A DNA stretch of 64,000 nt from an uncultured Lachnospiraceae bacterium (GCA_900317505.1 ONHB01000010.1:16314-80313), one strand, 5' to 3'. Numbered from the stretch's first letter, positions 1-8,764 are shown. The notes: a model not told the origin generated them from the letters alone. Translations and numbers: made by a program.

Positions 1-457
1 TGAGATTTTTGGCAAAATAAACAAGGCCTCCCACAGGATAATCGGTAAGAGACTTTTTTGTCTGTTCTCCGGCAGCTACTGCCGGGTTAGCACCGGTTAA
101 CGCATCCGGTGTAATGATAAAAAGCTGATAGACTTTTTCTTTCAAAGTCATATCAGCAATCATCTGCTGCACACTCAATAAGATTGGATCAGTCGGCTCT
201 TCCTGTTCTTCTATAACCTCGGTCCCATTCTGAGATAAATTTTCTTCAACCGGCACAGATGCATCTTCCACTCCGGCTTTCGAAACAGTCTCCTGTCCAT
301 CCGGACTTTGACTGCCATTCTCCAAGGCCTGCTGCCTCTGGTACTTTCGAATTGTCGAAAATCCCCATGCACACAGAAAACCAAGTCCCAAAACAAGTAA
401 TAATGCAACCGAAATATAAAGTATTCGCTCCAGTTGATGTTTGCGGCGTTTATTCAT
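1..457 (-). CDS. Glycoside hydrolase family 3, beta-N-acetylhexosaminidase-like (N-terminal part)
   Basis: Only the first 152 codons are in the window; the gene runs off the left edge. The ATG at 457 overlaps the last codons of the upstream methyltransferase gene by 8 bases. The product has a basic start (MNKRRK), one membrane segment at about residues 12-31, an acidic Glu/Ser-rich linker at about 45-78, and then the opening of a GH3 barrel: MTLKEKVYQLFIITPDAL followed by a YPVGGLVYFAKNL strand, typical of NagZ-type enzymes that remove N-acetylglucosamine from peptidoglycan or glycans. It is probably membrane-anchored outside the cell. The catalytic His/Asp motif lies outside the window, so the substrate cannot be judged. 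Confidence 0.8.
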   Translation of the reverse strand, partial: MNKRRKHQLERILYISVALLLVLGLGFLCAWGFSTIRKYQRQQALENGSQSPDGQETVSKAGVEDASVPVEENLSQNGTEVIEEQEEPTDPILLSVQQMIADMTLKEKVYQLFIITPDALTGANPAVAAGEQTKKSLTDYPVGGLVYFAKNL

Positions 458-1568
458 GAATCTGCTGCTCCTTCTGCTTCCGGTATGCTTCACGGATGTC
501 TTCAATCGAAACCAATTCTGAATCCCGCTTTACATACCAGTTTAAAAAACCATTCAGTCTCCGTGCTTTTACGCCCTTTATATTGGCTGCAAGGCTGTGC
601 ATATCCACACGCTTTCCTTTATACAAAAGCTTTCCGTCAGACTGCAGCTTTCCGCCCCTGGTTCCGTCTTTTAAATAGAAATATTCGTTTTCCACAAAAA
701 ATCCGTCCCGGATCATGTCCGGCACACTGACCTTCAACGGTTTTTTATCAAAAACTGCATGTGCGATATCGCTGTCCTCAAACGCTTCGCCATCAATTCT
801 TTTTTTGCCGTATTCATAATATCTTTTTTCACGCTCGATCATCAGATATTTGCGGCCAAGCCTCTTGGCAATGGCACCTGTTGTCATAGTGCCTCCAAAC
901 GGATCCATCACCATATCCCCGATATTGGAGGATATCGCTATGATCCGGTACAACAACTCCTCCGGCTTTTGTGTCGTATGCAGTTTTTCCCCATTATCAT
1001 CCTTCAGACGTTCGTTGCCGGAGCATACGGCAATTTTCCATACGGATCCCATCTGCTTACGCGTTCCGTCTGCAAATGCTTCATCATCCACATTGTCACG
1101 ATTTAATTCCTTGGCCGTCTTATAATGGAAGGTAAATTTGGATTTTTTGCTCTTTGTCGCCCAGATCAGGGTCTCATGACTGTTGTTTAACCGGGTCCCT
1201 TTAAAATTGGGTGTCGGATTCTTTTTGTGCCATACAATATCATTGATGAGCCAGAAGCCGATATCCTGCATAATGGCACCGATCGTATAAATGCACTGCA
1301 TGCCGCCGATAACCCAGATGGATCCATCCGGTTTGAGCACCCGGTAACATTCACTGAGCCACTCCTTTGTAAAAGCCTCATAATCCTTGAGACTTTCAAA
1401 CTGGTCCCACTCATCCATACAGCCGTCAAAATCAGTACCTTCCACGCGCTGCAAAACTCCCTCAACGCGCATCCAGTACGGCGGATCCGCAAAGATCAGA
1501 TTCACACAGCCATCCTCCAGTTTTTTCATTTCCTCTATAGAATTTCCATTTATAATTTTACTATCCAT
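450..1568 (-). CDS. HinfI-like adenine-specific DNA methyltransferase (beta class)
   Basis: A 372-residue N6-adenine DNA methyltransferase. Motif IV is DPPY (residues 28-31) and comes before the AdoMet motif DPFGGTMTTG near residue 228, which is the beta-class order. The stretch after DPPY (GVLQRVEGTDFDG, then DEWDQF), the NDIVWHKKNPTPNF and HTTQKPEELLYR blocks, and a roughly 90-residue C-terminal extension all match the M.HinfI/CcrM group, whose known target is GANTC. The next gene upstream (33 bases away) is a putative nuclease, so this is probably the modification half of a type II system rather than an orphan cell-cycle enzyme. The GANTC specificity is inferred from family resemblance. 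The ribosome site is weak (AGG eight bases before ATG), suggesting coupling to the upstream gene. Confidence 0.88.
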   Translation of the reverse strand: MDSKIINGNSIEEMKKLEDGCVNLIFADPPYWMRVEGVLQRVEGTDFDGCMDEWDQFESLKDYEAFTKEWLSECYRVLKPDGSIWVIGGMQCIYTIGAIMQDIGFWLINDIVWHKKNPTPNFKGTRLNNSHETLIWATKSKKSKFTFHYKTAKELNRDNVDDEAFADGTRKQMGSVWKIAVCSGNERLKDDNGEKLHTTQKPEELLYRIIAISSNIGDMVMDPFGGTMTTGAIAKRLGRKYLMIEREKRYYEYGKKRIDGEAFEDSDIAHAVFDKKPLKVSVPDMIRDGFFVENEYFYLKDGTRGGKLQSDGKLLYKGKRVDMHSLAANIKGVKARRLNGFLNWYVKRDSELVSIEDIREAYRKQKEQQIHE

Positions 1569-1601
1569 TACTTAACCTGCTTACTTTTTAGACTTCATCT
1601 T

Positions 1602-2411
1602 TTAAAAATAGATTGCCTTGATTTTATCGAGCGTCTCTTTTATATAAAGCGCACTCTTCTGATACTGTTCCATCACAATATCAAAGCCCTGCGGATCATC
1701 ACAGATGAAATTCCAGTAATCCCTGCCGACCAGCAGTTCCTCATTGGCAAAAAACTGCCGAACCCTTTCCTGGTTCCACGGAGCGCCTTCGCCATATTTA
1801 TTGTATGCGGTAGCCAAAAAGATCTTTACCTTTTCATCCGGTCTGTCACGCAAAGCATTTTTCAAAATAAAATATTCCTGCAAAAGAGCCAGCTTTTCTG
1901 TCTTTGCCTTTTTGTTGTCCAGATCTCCACCGGCTTTTAATTCAATCAGATAATGCTCTTTTCTATCCTTTTGATAAAAATAATGATCTGTCACATGAGC
2001 CTTTTCAAAGCTCCTGGTATCAGCCGGGATCATACATGTAAACTGATTGTAGTCCGTAATCTCCGGTGTGCGGTGCCTTTCGTATTCCGTAACGATATAA
2101 TCCATATGCTGCGACTGCTGTGGCAGCAAAAAGGACTTGATATTGCCATGTACTTCAAAAGAAAGAGCTCCGATTTCATTGCCAATTTTCTCAAGCACCT
2201 TGCCAAAGGAGCTGTCAAAGCTTCGTACCAGCGCACTGTAGAACATAAATTCATTGCCAAGTGCAGGAATGAAACAGTTTTTCTTTTTGCTGTTGATAAC
2301 ACCGTACGGATTGTCTGCTTCCTTCCGGAAACGGGCTTCGTAAGCATCTGCAAACTTTTTGATCTCGGTGTCTATGATATTTTGGATTGCTGCTTTTTTT
2401 ATCTCGTTCAT
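1602..2411 (-). CDS. Probable type II restriction endonuclease (HinfI/TdeIII-type)
   Basis: A 269-residue protein directly upstream of the HinfI-like methyltransferase. I do not recognise it with certainty. What can be seen is a PD-(D/E)xK-like core: Asp142 in VTDHYFYQKD, then a hydrophobic strand ending in IELKAGG with Glu157 and Lys159. The length is close to known HinfI-like enzymes (about 260 residues). Context and core motif make it the likely cleaving partner. The start codon overlaps the stop of the acetyltransferase gene (ATGA, 4 bases), so it is translationally coupled to that gene, with TGGAG as ribosome site. An alternative is some other PD-(D/E)xK nuclease. Confidence 0.65.
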   Translation of the reverse strand: MNEIKKAAIQNIIDTEIKKFADAYEARFRKEADNPYGVINSKKKNCFIPALGNEFMFYSALVRSFDSSFGKVLEKIGNEIGALSFEVHGNIKSFLLPQQSQHMDYIVTEYERHRTPEITDYNQFTCMIPADTRSFEKAHVTDHYFYQKDRKEHYLIELKAGGDLDNKKAKTEKLALLQEYFILKNALRDRPDEKVKIFLATAYNKYGEGAPWNQERVRQFFANEELLVGRDYWNFICDDPQGFDIVMEQYQKSALYIKETLDKIKAIYF

Positions 2412-3214
2412 GTATGCTCCAGTAATAGTTTTTTATAATCCGGCGGAACCTGAATATGGAAATGCTCTGCCAGAATTCTGCGGGCTTCTGTGTCATTCTG
2501 AATTTGCCTGCGCTCCTGTATCCTGCCTTCCGCAAAAACACGGTATTCATTTCCTACAATATTCAGATTTGCCTTATCTGTAAAAATAGAGATCTTCATA
2601 AATTTATTAAATGTAGAATCAGGATGCTTTTCACAGTAAAAGGAGGGCATGACATAGTCATCATCAATCTGCTTCTCTTCTGTAAACCCAAGAATTGTCT
2701 TCCAGTCCTTCCCCTTAAGTCGCTGCATCTGTACCCATCCATAAAAAGGATCCTTTTTATAATAATACTCTCCTACGCAGTCACTCTGAATCACATCTTC
2801 CACCAGTTCGAGTGGAAAACGAGAAGATTCTGACCGTACTCCCACATCACAGACATATCGCTTTCCTTCCAATGTCATAACGAGCACTCTGTGTCTCCGC
2901 ATCTGAATATGTCCGGGCTCATCCATAAATCTTCCGGCAAATTGTTCAACCTGATACCCTAAGGATTTTAACAGATAGTAAAACAATCCCTGCAATTCAA
3001 AACAGTATCCGCCACGATCATGCGAGATAATTTTATCATACAATGAACTTTCATCCAGTAAAACCGGACTACCATTCATAGCGCTCAGATTTTCATATGG
3101 AATACGAAGCAGATGACAATATTGCAACTGTCTCAGATTATGGAGATTCACAGAATTGTCTCCCTGATAGTTGATCTTTTTTAAATATGTTGTGATTTCT
3201 GACTGATTGTACAT
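2408..3214 (-). CDS. nat: Arylamine N-acetyltransferase
   Basis: A 268-residue acetyl-CoA dependent acetyltransferase that moves acetyl groups to arylamines and hydrazines through a cysteine thioester. The full family triad is visible: Cys71 in RGGYCFE, His108 in RRHRVLV and Asp123 in CDVGVR. The usual family opening is present (IPYENLSA near residue 38). Length is normal. It is first in a three-gene run with the restriction enzyme and methyltransferase, overlapping the nuclease gene by 4 bases, which is an unusual partner for a metabolic enzyme. Its ribosome site is weak (GGAA), and no clear promoter was found in the 59 bases upstream. Confidence 0.93.
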   Translation of the reverse strand: MYNQSEITTYLKKINYQGDNSVNLHNLRQLQYCHLLRIPYENLSAMNGSPVLLDESSLYDKIISHDRGGYCFELQGLFYYLLKSLGYQVEQFAGRFMDEPGHIQMRRHRVLVMTLEGKRYVCDVGVRSESSRFPLELVEDVIQSDCVGEYYYKKDPFYGWVQMQRLKGKDWKTILGFTEEKQIDDDYVMPSFYCEKHPDSTFNKFMKISIFTDKANLNIVGNEYRVFAEGRIQERRQIQNDTEARRILAEHFHIQVPPDYKKLLLEHT

Positions 3215-3273
3215 GGTAGTGTGTTCCGTTCTTTCAAAGTTTTTTTATGCTTAAGTTTTGATTTATAGGTATT

Positions 3274-3828
3274 TTATTCCATTAACCCCAATATATCCTG
3301 CTCACTCCAATATTCATTCGGATATATTGACAGTTCCTCTTTATGCTTTCGGATAATTCTTTCTGGTGTTTTAGTATTATCATAAACATGCATAATGTCA
3401 CATATATTAAGTAACTCTTTTATGTTATTTATTGATTTATAATATCTTTCAATAACCTTGCCGCTCTCAACATTATGACCACCTGCTGCCACTCTGGATT
3501 CTATCCTGGCAATATTAATTTGTGGATCAACTGTTAACACAAATACACATTTTATAAAATATCCTTCTTCCCTGGCTTTTCTTAAAATATTTAATTTGTA
3601 TTCTGATGACAATACTGTTTCAAATGTAAAATCTTCTTTCTTATCAATCGAGTCATATCTCATCCTATCAACTAAAACAGCTGCTTCCATATTATCCATT
3701 CCTGTAGTAGCAACAATGTCATCAGCATTCGTATATCTGCCGACTTTATCAAAAAAAGCTGTTATTGTACTTTTCCCCGAACCATTCGGTCCTGCTAATA
3801 CAAGAATCATCGGTTTCCTATTCTGCAT
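3274..3828 (-). CDS. Zeta-toxin-like P-loop kinase
   Basis: A 184-residue P-loop protein from the chosen ATG at 3828. The open frame extends to 3882, but only the 3828 start is followed at once by the first core strand (MQNRKPMILVLAG) and preceded by GGGGA eight bases away. The Walker A motif is AGPNGSGKST. Further family features are the NADD segment after the P-loop, the FTFETVLSS strand, and the RIESRVAAGGHNV stretch that resembles the nucleotide-sugar/ATP-binding arginine region of zeta toxins. Known zeta toxins phosphorylate UDP-N-acetylglucosamine and block wall synthesis. Many short chromosomal relatives are uncharacterised, so toxicity is inferred. It overlaps the small upstream gene by 11 bases, the usual antitoxin-first arrangement. 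Confidence 0.72.
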   Translation of the reverse strand: MQNRKPMILVLAGPNGSGKSTITAFFDKVGRYTNADDIVATTGMDNMEAAVLVDRMRYDSIDKKEDFTFETVLSSEYKLNILRKAREEGYFIKCVFVLTVDPQINIARIESRVAAGGHNVESGKVIERYYKSINNIKELLNICDIMHVYDNTKTPERIIRKHKEELSIYPNEYWSEQDILGLME

Positions 3829-4048
3829 ACTTTCTTTCCCCATTTGCATATTCAACATAAGCCCGCTTCTTCTCTTTGTCATACCCTGCTATGGGTTTTT
3901 TACAAATCTTAGCCTTCTTTATTGCTGCCTTAACAGCTTCAACCGCTCTTTCGTCCATTTCATTATCTGATTCTGTCAATGTACTTTTTTCTTCTTCTCT
4001 GGATACAACTTTTATAATTCTACCATTTTTTGTGCTTACAGTTGTCAT
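3818..4048 (-). CDS. Small protein upstream of zeta-like kinase, possible antitoxin
   Basis: A 76-residue acidic/basic mixed protein with a good ribosome site (GGAGG nine bases before ATG). It has a short beta-like N-terminus (TKNGRIIKVV), a helical charged middle (residues 18-48, ending AVEAVKAAIKKAKIC) and an extended C-terminus (GYDKEKKRAYVEYANGERKY). I do not recognise the family. Its place directly before, and overlapping, a zeta-like kinase gene is the reason to call it a candidate antitoxin. Nothing in the sequence shows DNA binding. Confidence 0.5.
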   Translation of the reverse strand: MTTVSTKNGRIIKVVSREEEKSTLTESDNEMDERAVEAVKAAIKKAKICKKPIAGYDKEKKRAYVEYANGERKYAE

Positions 4049-4112
4049 ATAAATGCTCCTCCATTCTAATTATTATCTCAACTATTGTAATATAAATTTT
4101 ATCACAATTTAT

Positions 4113-4148
4113 ATAAAAAAACACCCCAGAACCAAAGTCCTGAGGTGT
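4113..4148 (-). terminator. Rho-independent terminator after rpsI
   Basis: On the minus strand ACACCTCAG pairs with CTGGGGTGT around a 10-base loop, followed by seven U residues. It lies 41 bases past the rpsI stop and closes the rplM-rpsI transcript before the antitoxin-like gene. Confidence 0.9.
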
Positions 4149-4188
4149 AATAAATCGCACTGAAATGTGTCCCAAAATATATGAAATA

Positions 4189-4587
4189 TTATCTCTTTGA
4201 GAACTGAGGTGCACGACGTGCAGCTTTGAGACCGTATTTCTTACGTTCTTTCATACGAGGATCACGTGTTAAGTATCCGGCTTTCTTTAATGTAGGTCTG
4301 TAATCAGCATCTACTGTTAATAAAGCTCTTGCGATACCATGTCTGATAGCACCAGCCTGTCCTGTGTATCCGCCACCTTTAACATTTACAAGGATGTCGA
4401 ATTTGTCAGCTGTTTCTGTAGCTACTAAGGGCTGACGAACGATAACCTTTAATGTTTCAAGTCCGAAATACTCATCGATGCTTCTTTTATTGATAACGAT
4501 ATTTCCTTTACCTGGTGTTAAGTATACTCTGGCGATAGATTTTTTTCTTCTTCCAGTTCCGTGATATCTTTCTGCTGTTTTAGCCAT
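4189..4587 (-). CDS. rpsI: 30S ribosomal protein S9 (uS9)
   Basis: 132 residues, the normal bacterial length. The [16 protein letters not shown] start and the basic C-terminal tail ending QFSKR, which in the family reaches the P-site tRNA, are intact. AAGGAG lies before the ATG. It is the second gene of the rplM-rpsI pair, 29 bases after rplM, and is followed by a terminator. Confidence 0.98.
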   Translation of the reverse strand: MAKTAERYHGTGRRKKSIARVYLTPGKGNIVINKRSIDEYFGLETLKVIVRQPLVATETADKFDILVNVKGGGYTGQAGAIRHGIARALLTVDADYRPTLKKAGYLTRDPRMKERKKYGLKAARRAPQFSKR

Positions 4588-4616
4588 TTTAATTTTCTCC
4601 TTTCAACTTCCTTTAA

Positions 4617-5045
4617 TTAAAATGTTAATACTTCAGGTTTCTGAGCTTCGTGTTTGTGATCAGGTCCTGCATAAACGTGAAGTTTCTTAAACATTTCTCT
4701 TCCTAAAGGTCCTTTGGGAAGCATGCCCTTAACAGCAAGTTCAATAACCTGTTCAGGTTTCTTGTTTAACATTTCTTTTAATGTAGTTTCTTTCATACCG
4801 CCTACATAATCTGAGTGATGGTAGTAAACTTTCTGATCTAATTTCTTACCTGTCACTTTGATCTTGTCAGCGTTGATAACGATTACATTATCACCTGTAT
4901 CGATGTGAGGTGTGAAGATCGGTTTGTTTTTTCCTCTTAATACTTTAGCAACTTCAGAAGCTAAACGTCCTAAAGTCTGATCTGTAGCGTCAACTACATA
5001 CCATTTTCTATCAACATTTGCTGTGCTTGCCATAAATGTTTTCAT
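4617..5045 (-). CDS. rplM: 50S ribosomal protein L13 (uL13)
   Basis: 142 residues from the ATG at 5045, which gives the usual MKTFMA start and sits eight bases after GGAGG. A TTG five codons upstream lies on the ribosome site itself and is not the start. Family hallmarks include [17 protein letters not shown] and the [19 protein letters not shown] block. L13 is an early assembly protein of the large subunit. The gene has its own consensus promoter and a 200-base leader, so it can be expressed apart from truA. Confidence 0.98.
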   Translation of the reverse strand: MKTFMASTANVDRKWYVVDATDQTLGRLASEVAKVLRGKNKPIFTPHIDTGDNVIVINADKIKVTGKKLDQKVYYHHSDYVGGMKETTLKEMLNKKPEQVIELAVKGMLPKGPLGREMFKKLHVYAGPDHKHEAQKPEVLTF

Positions 5046-5245
5046 GTCGTGTTCCTCCAAAATTAATATAACAAATAATTACTTTTATAAAACCGGTTTG
5101 AGATTGACCGGTCCAAGCATTTTTAAGACTACCATGACAATGTCCGAAATCATGATATATGCCTTTGTAAAATACTTTTTGATATCTTTGCAACCTCATC
5201 AAGCTTCTCCGGGGCTTTGGAGATACTCAACAAATGTCGCCACTG
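5046..5245 (-). promoter_or_regulatory. 5' leader of rplM-rpsI, candidate L13-type autoregulatory RNA
   Basis: About 200 bases of untranslated RNA are predicted between the promoter and rplM. Near its end (about 5090-5112) ACCGGT pairs with a second ACCGGT nine bases away, followed by a short U run, about 40 bases before the start codon. Firmicutes are known to have L13 leader RNAs that bind L13 and repress this operon. Whether this leader belongs to that family was not testable here; placement and length fit. Confidence 0.5.
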
Positions 5246-5251
5246 TGAAAT

Positions 5252-5280
5252 ATTATATTATACGCACCCACGTGTGTCAA
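5252..5280 (-). promoter_or_regulatory. Consensus sigma-A promoter for rplM-rpsI
   Basis: On the minus strand TTGACA (5275-5280) and TATAAT (5252-5257) are separated by exactly 17 bases, a perfect consensus. The -35 box overlaps the truA stop codon, so the promoter starts within the end of the upstream gene. Confidence 0.88.
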
Positions 5281-6017
5281 CTAAAAAATTCATATCCGAC
5301 AAGCATCAGTCCGCGCGCCGGTGCTGTCGGTCCGGCCTTCTGTCTGTCACAGGCAGAAAGGATATCCTGCATCGCACATGGATCCTGATTTCCTCTGCCG
5401 ACTTCCAGAAGTGTGCCGACAATAATCCTTACCATATTAAATAGGAAACCATTTCCGCTTATCCGGAATATCAGATAATCTCCTTCTGTAAAAAAACGAG
5501 CCTCGTATATCGTCCGCACTGTCGTGAGTACCTGTGCTCCCGTCGCACAAAAGCTTTTAAAATCATGCTCACCGACCAGATAATCTGCTGCCTTCTGCAT
5601 ATTTTCCACATTAAGCGGAACATAAACAAAGTGGGCATACTGTCTTCCGATGGGATTTTCAAATTTACCGCGATAAATCCGGTATTCATATGTTTTCTTA
5701 CTGTCACAATGTCTTGGATGAAAATCCGCAGTCACTTCAACCGACTGGAAAACCCGGATATCCTCCGGCAGTCTGGCATTTAATGCGGCACTGAATTTTT
5801 CAGGTGCAATCCTTGACTGTGTATCAAAGACAGCCAGATTGCCCATGGCATGCACCCCGGCATCCGTCCTGCTCGCACCGATGATGCGGATATCTTCTCC
5901 CGTCAGATCACAGAGTGCCTGATTTAATTTTTCCTCTATTGTCACACCGTTTGGCTGGACCTGCCACCCATGATAGACTGTTCCGTCGTATGCCACGGTA
6001 ATCATAATCCGCTTCAT
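5277..6017 (-). CDS. truA: tRNA pseudouridine synthase A
   Basis: 246 residues from the ATG at 6017 (MKRIMITVAYDG), preceded by AAAGGGA six bases away. A TTG five codons upstream is unlikely. The enzyme makes pseudouridine at positions 38-40 of the tRNA anticodon arm. The catalytic aspartate is Asp52 in ASRTDAGVHA, and the GNGFLFNMVRIIVGTLLEVG block near residue 195 is typical. It follows ecfT by 73 bases, as in many Clostridia. Confidence 0.96.
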   Translation of the reverse strand: MKRIMITVAYDGTVYHGWQVQPNGVTIEEKLNQALCDLTGEDIRIIGASRTDAGVHAMGNLAVFDTQSRIAPEKFSAALNARLPEDIRVFQSVEVTADFHPRHCDSKKTYEYRIYRGKFENPIGRQYAHFVYVPLNVENMQKAADYLVGEHDFKSFCATGAQVLTTVRTIYEARFFTEGDYLIFRISGNGFLFNMVRIIVGTLLEVGRGNQDPCAMQDILSACDRQKAGPTAPARGLMLVGYEFFS

Positions 6018-6090
6018 AAAGTTCCCTTTCAAACCACTTCCATCTGATATACAATCAGAAATTTGACATAAGCACTCCGTACAGCATCCA

Positions 6091-6921
6091 TTATTTTACA
6101 AAAAAATGCAGTACATGTAGCGGCAGGAATTTTCCGAGTAAAATTGCCAGTACCAGATAGCAGAATAAAAATGCATATGCTATATAATCCTGTTTTTTGT
6201 AGATCAACGGCTTCATCTTGGTCCGGCCTTCTCCACCCTGATAACAGCGCGCCTCCATAGCCATGGCAAGGTCATTGGCACGACGGAAGGATGAAATAAA
6301 CAACGGCACCAGTAACGGGATCAGTGCTTTTACCTTTTTTATGATATTTCCGCTTTCAAAGTCAGCGCATCTTGCCATCTGCGCCTTCATGATCTTATCC
6401 GTCTCTTCCATTAAAATAGGAATAAATCGAAGCGCGATCGACATCATCATGGAAATCTCATGTACCGGCACCTTGATTTTTTTCAACGGTCCCAGCAAAC
6501 GCTCCAGACCATCTGTGAGCTGATTGGGTGTCGTGGTCAGTGTCATAAGCGAAGAGCCGATGATTAAGAAAATCAGACGCACCGCCAGATAAAATGCACT
6601 CGCAATACCTTCATATGTCAGTGAAAATTTCCAGATCGTCACGATCGGCTTGCCAGCTGTCAGAAACAGATTAAACAGTGTCGTAATGATCAATAAAAAT
6701 ACAATGGCCTTTAACCCTCTCACGATATAGGAAAACGGCACCTTGGACATCCTGATGACAAAGATCAGAAAAAGGAGCGCAAACAGATATATCGTAAGAT
6801 TGCGGAACATAAACAGTGAAATAATATATACGATTGTACCGACAAGCTTCACCCGCGGATCCAGCTTATGGATCTTGGAATCTGCCTGATAATATTGTCC
6901 TAATGTAATATCTTTAAGCAT
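6091..6921 (-). CDS. ecfT: Energy-coupling factor transporter, transmembrane protein EcfT
   Basis: 276 residues with several hydrophobic segments in the N-terminal half and two more near the C-terminus. The long cytoplasmic coupling region carries the family's Ala-Arg motifs (MARCADF near 185 and AMEARCYQGG near 223), which bind the grooves of the two ATPases. EcfT joins EcfA1/EcfA2 to exchangeable substrate-binding S components for vitamin uptake. It is last of the ecfA1-ecfA2-ecfT run. Confidence 0.96.
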   Translation of the reverse strand: MLKDITLGQYYQADSKIHKLDPRVKLVGTIVYIISLFMFRNLTIYLFALLFLIFVIRMSKVPFSYIVRGLKAIVFLLIITTLFNLFLTAGKPIVTIWKFSLTYEGIASAFYLAVRLIFLIIGSSLMTLTTTPNQLTDGLERLLGPLKKIKVPVHEISMMMSIALRFIPILMEETDKIMKAQMARCADFESGNIIKKVKALIPLLVPLFISSFRRANDLAMAMEARCYQGGEGRTKMKPLIYKKQDYIAYAFLFCYLVLAILLGKFLPLHVLHFFVK

Positions 6922-6953
6922 TTTTGTAAAATCCTTTGATGGAAAAATTTATT

Positions 6954-7808
6954 TTATGAACGCGCCTGATAAAGTCCGACCAGTGCATCCGCAGCCTCAT
7001 GAAGTGTTGTGATGTTTTCATCCACAGGATAGCCCAGTTCTTTTACCCGGTGCATGATATCCGTCACAGTCGGAACCGCCAGTCCGATCTCTTCCAGCTC
7101 CTTCCGGTGTGAAAATACCTCACGCGGTGTGCCGTCCAAAAAGACCTGACCATGGTTCATCACGATGATTCTCTCTGCATAATCCGCAACATCATCCATG
7201 CTGTGTGAAACCAGAATAATGGTGCATTTCATCTGATTGTGCAGATCCCGGATCATATTTAAGATTTCTTCCCTGCCTTTGGGGTCCAGACCTGCGGTCG
7301 GCTCATCTAAAATAAGCACCTGCGGCTTCATGGCAAGGACGCCTGCGATCGCCACACGTCTTTTCTGTCCACCGGACAGATCAAATGGTGACTGGTAAAA
7401 AAATTCATCCGGAAGCCCTACCATTTTTAAGGCTTCATAGGCTCTTAATTCCACTTCTTTTTTGGGAAGTCCCAGATTTTTAGGTCCAAAGCAGACATCG
7501 GAAAAAACATCTGTCTCAAATAACTGATGCTCCGGATACTGGAAAACAAGACCTACCTGACTGCGCAGCTTTTTTTTATCAAAATCGGCATCATGAATAT
7601 CTTCACCATTAAAGTAAATTTCTCCGCCAGTCGGCTTCATCAGACCATTTAAATGCTGTACCAGTGTGGATTTACCGGAGCCGGTATGCCCGATCAGTCC
7701 GATAAACTGCCCATCCTCCAGCTTGAGATTGACATCCTTTAAGGCTGCAACCTCCATTGTCGTTCCTTCTTCATATATACAGTTTACGTGATTTAAGATA
7801 ATAGACAC
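6954..7808 (-). CDS. ecfA2: Energy-coupling factor transporter ATPase EcfA2
   Basis: 284 residues from a GTG at 7808, eight bases after GGAGG; the frame is open upstream to 7877 but that extension lies inside ecfA1 and lacks a ribosome site. The Walker A motif is GHTGSGKST, the signature LSGGQKRRVAIAG, and Walker B VLILDEPTAGLDP. The gene overlaps the end of ecfA1 by 16 bases, so the pair is tightly coupled, as expected for a heterodimeric ATPase. Confidence 0.95.
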   Translation of the reverse strand: MSIILNHVNCIYEEGTTMEVAALKDVNLKLEDGQFIGLIGHTGSGKSTLVQHLNGLMKPTGGEIYFNGEDIHDADFDKKKLRSQVGLVFQYPEHQLFETDVFSDVCFGPKNLGLPKKEVELRAYEALKMVGLPDEFFYQSPFDLSGGQKRRVAIAGVLAMKPQVLILDEPTAGLDPKGREEILNMIRDLHNQMKCTIILVSHSMDDVADYAERIIVMNHGQVFLDGTPREVFSHRKELEEIGLAVPTVTDIMHRVKELGYPVDENITTLHEAADALVGLYQARS

Positions 7809-8647
7809 TTCAATTCCTCCATAAACTCTTTGGTAGTAAGGATTCCTTTTGAAAACGGCATTCCCATCTTTCTGCATTCTTCTGCAAGCAATGTGACCTG
7901 CGGAACCGTCAGACGCATGCTCTGCAGCTCATCCACCCTTGAAAAAATCTCCTTGGGTGTTCCTTCCATCTTGACACTGCCCTTGTCCATGACAAAGACC
8001 TTGTCCGCATACACAACCTCTTCCATATAATGTGTGATCAGAATGACCGTGATATTTTCAACCTCGTTTAGTGCACGAACAGCCCGGATGACCTCTTTTC
8101 TGCCCTGAGGATCCAGCATGGCCGTAGGCTCGTCGAGCACGATACATTTGGGATGCATGGCAAGTACACCGGCAATGGACACACGCTGCTTCTGGCCGCC
8201 GGAAAGCTTATTGGGCGAATGTTTGCGATATGCATACATTCCGACCGCCTTGAGGCTTTCTTCTACACGCTGCCAGATTTCTTTTGTCGGCACACCCATA
8301 TTTTCGGGACCAAATCCGACATCCTCCTCTACAACCTGTCCAATGATCTGATTATCAGGATTTTGAAATACCATTCCGGCATTTTTACGGATATCCCAGA
8401 TATGATCATCATCCCTTGTATCCATTCCTGCCACATAGATGGCACCCTCTGACGGAGTCAGAATGGCATTCATATGCTTGGCCAGTGTGGATTTACCGGA
8501 GCCGTTGTGACCCAGTATGGCAATGAAATCCCCCTCTTTGATATCAAGGTCAACCTCATTGACAGCCTTGGTAATACCCTCAACATTTCCTTCTTCATCC
8601 CTGTGGATATATTCATATGTCAGTTTTTTTGTTTTAATCATGCTCAT
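7793..8647 (-). CDS. ecfA1: Energy-coupling factor transporter ATPase EcfA1
   Basis: 284 residues. Walker A is GHNGSGKST, the Q-loop is in VFQNPDNQIIGQ (the DNQ form typical of EcfA1), the signature is LSGGQKQRVSIAG and Walker B CIVLDEPTAMLDP. It powers group II ECF vitamin transporters. The start at 8647 has only a weak AGGT ribosome site; a second ATG at 8641 is possible. It is the first gene of the ECF core operon and is divergent from the M15 peptidase gene. Confidence 0.96.
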   Translation of the reverse strand: MSMIKTKKLTYEYIHRDEEGNVEGITKAVNEVDLDIKEGDFIAILGHNGSGKSTLAKHMNAILTPSEGAIYVAGMDTRDDDHIWDIRKNAGMVFQNPDNQIIGQVVEEDVGFGPENMGVPTKEIWQRVEESLKAVGMYAYRKHSPNKLSGGQKQRVSIAGVLAMHPKCIVLDEPTAMLDPQGRKEVIRAVRALNEVENITVILITHYMEEVVYADKVFVMDKGSVKMEGTPKEIFSRVDELQSMRLTVPQVTLLAEECRKMGMPFSKGILTTKEFMEELKCLLS

Positions 8648-8764
8648 TTATTTTACCTGTTATTGATATATTTCCAACTGCTTTCGCAATGTTTCATCTG
8701 TACGCAGCTTTCCAAACTGTGCTATACTTATCAAAAATCGATGAACGACTGATATGGAGACATT

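Noticed and set aside
211..408. 65-codon minus-strand frame near the left edge
   Set aside because: Different frame from the GH3 domain that is clearly readable over the same bases.
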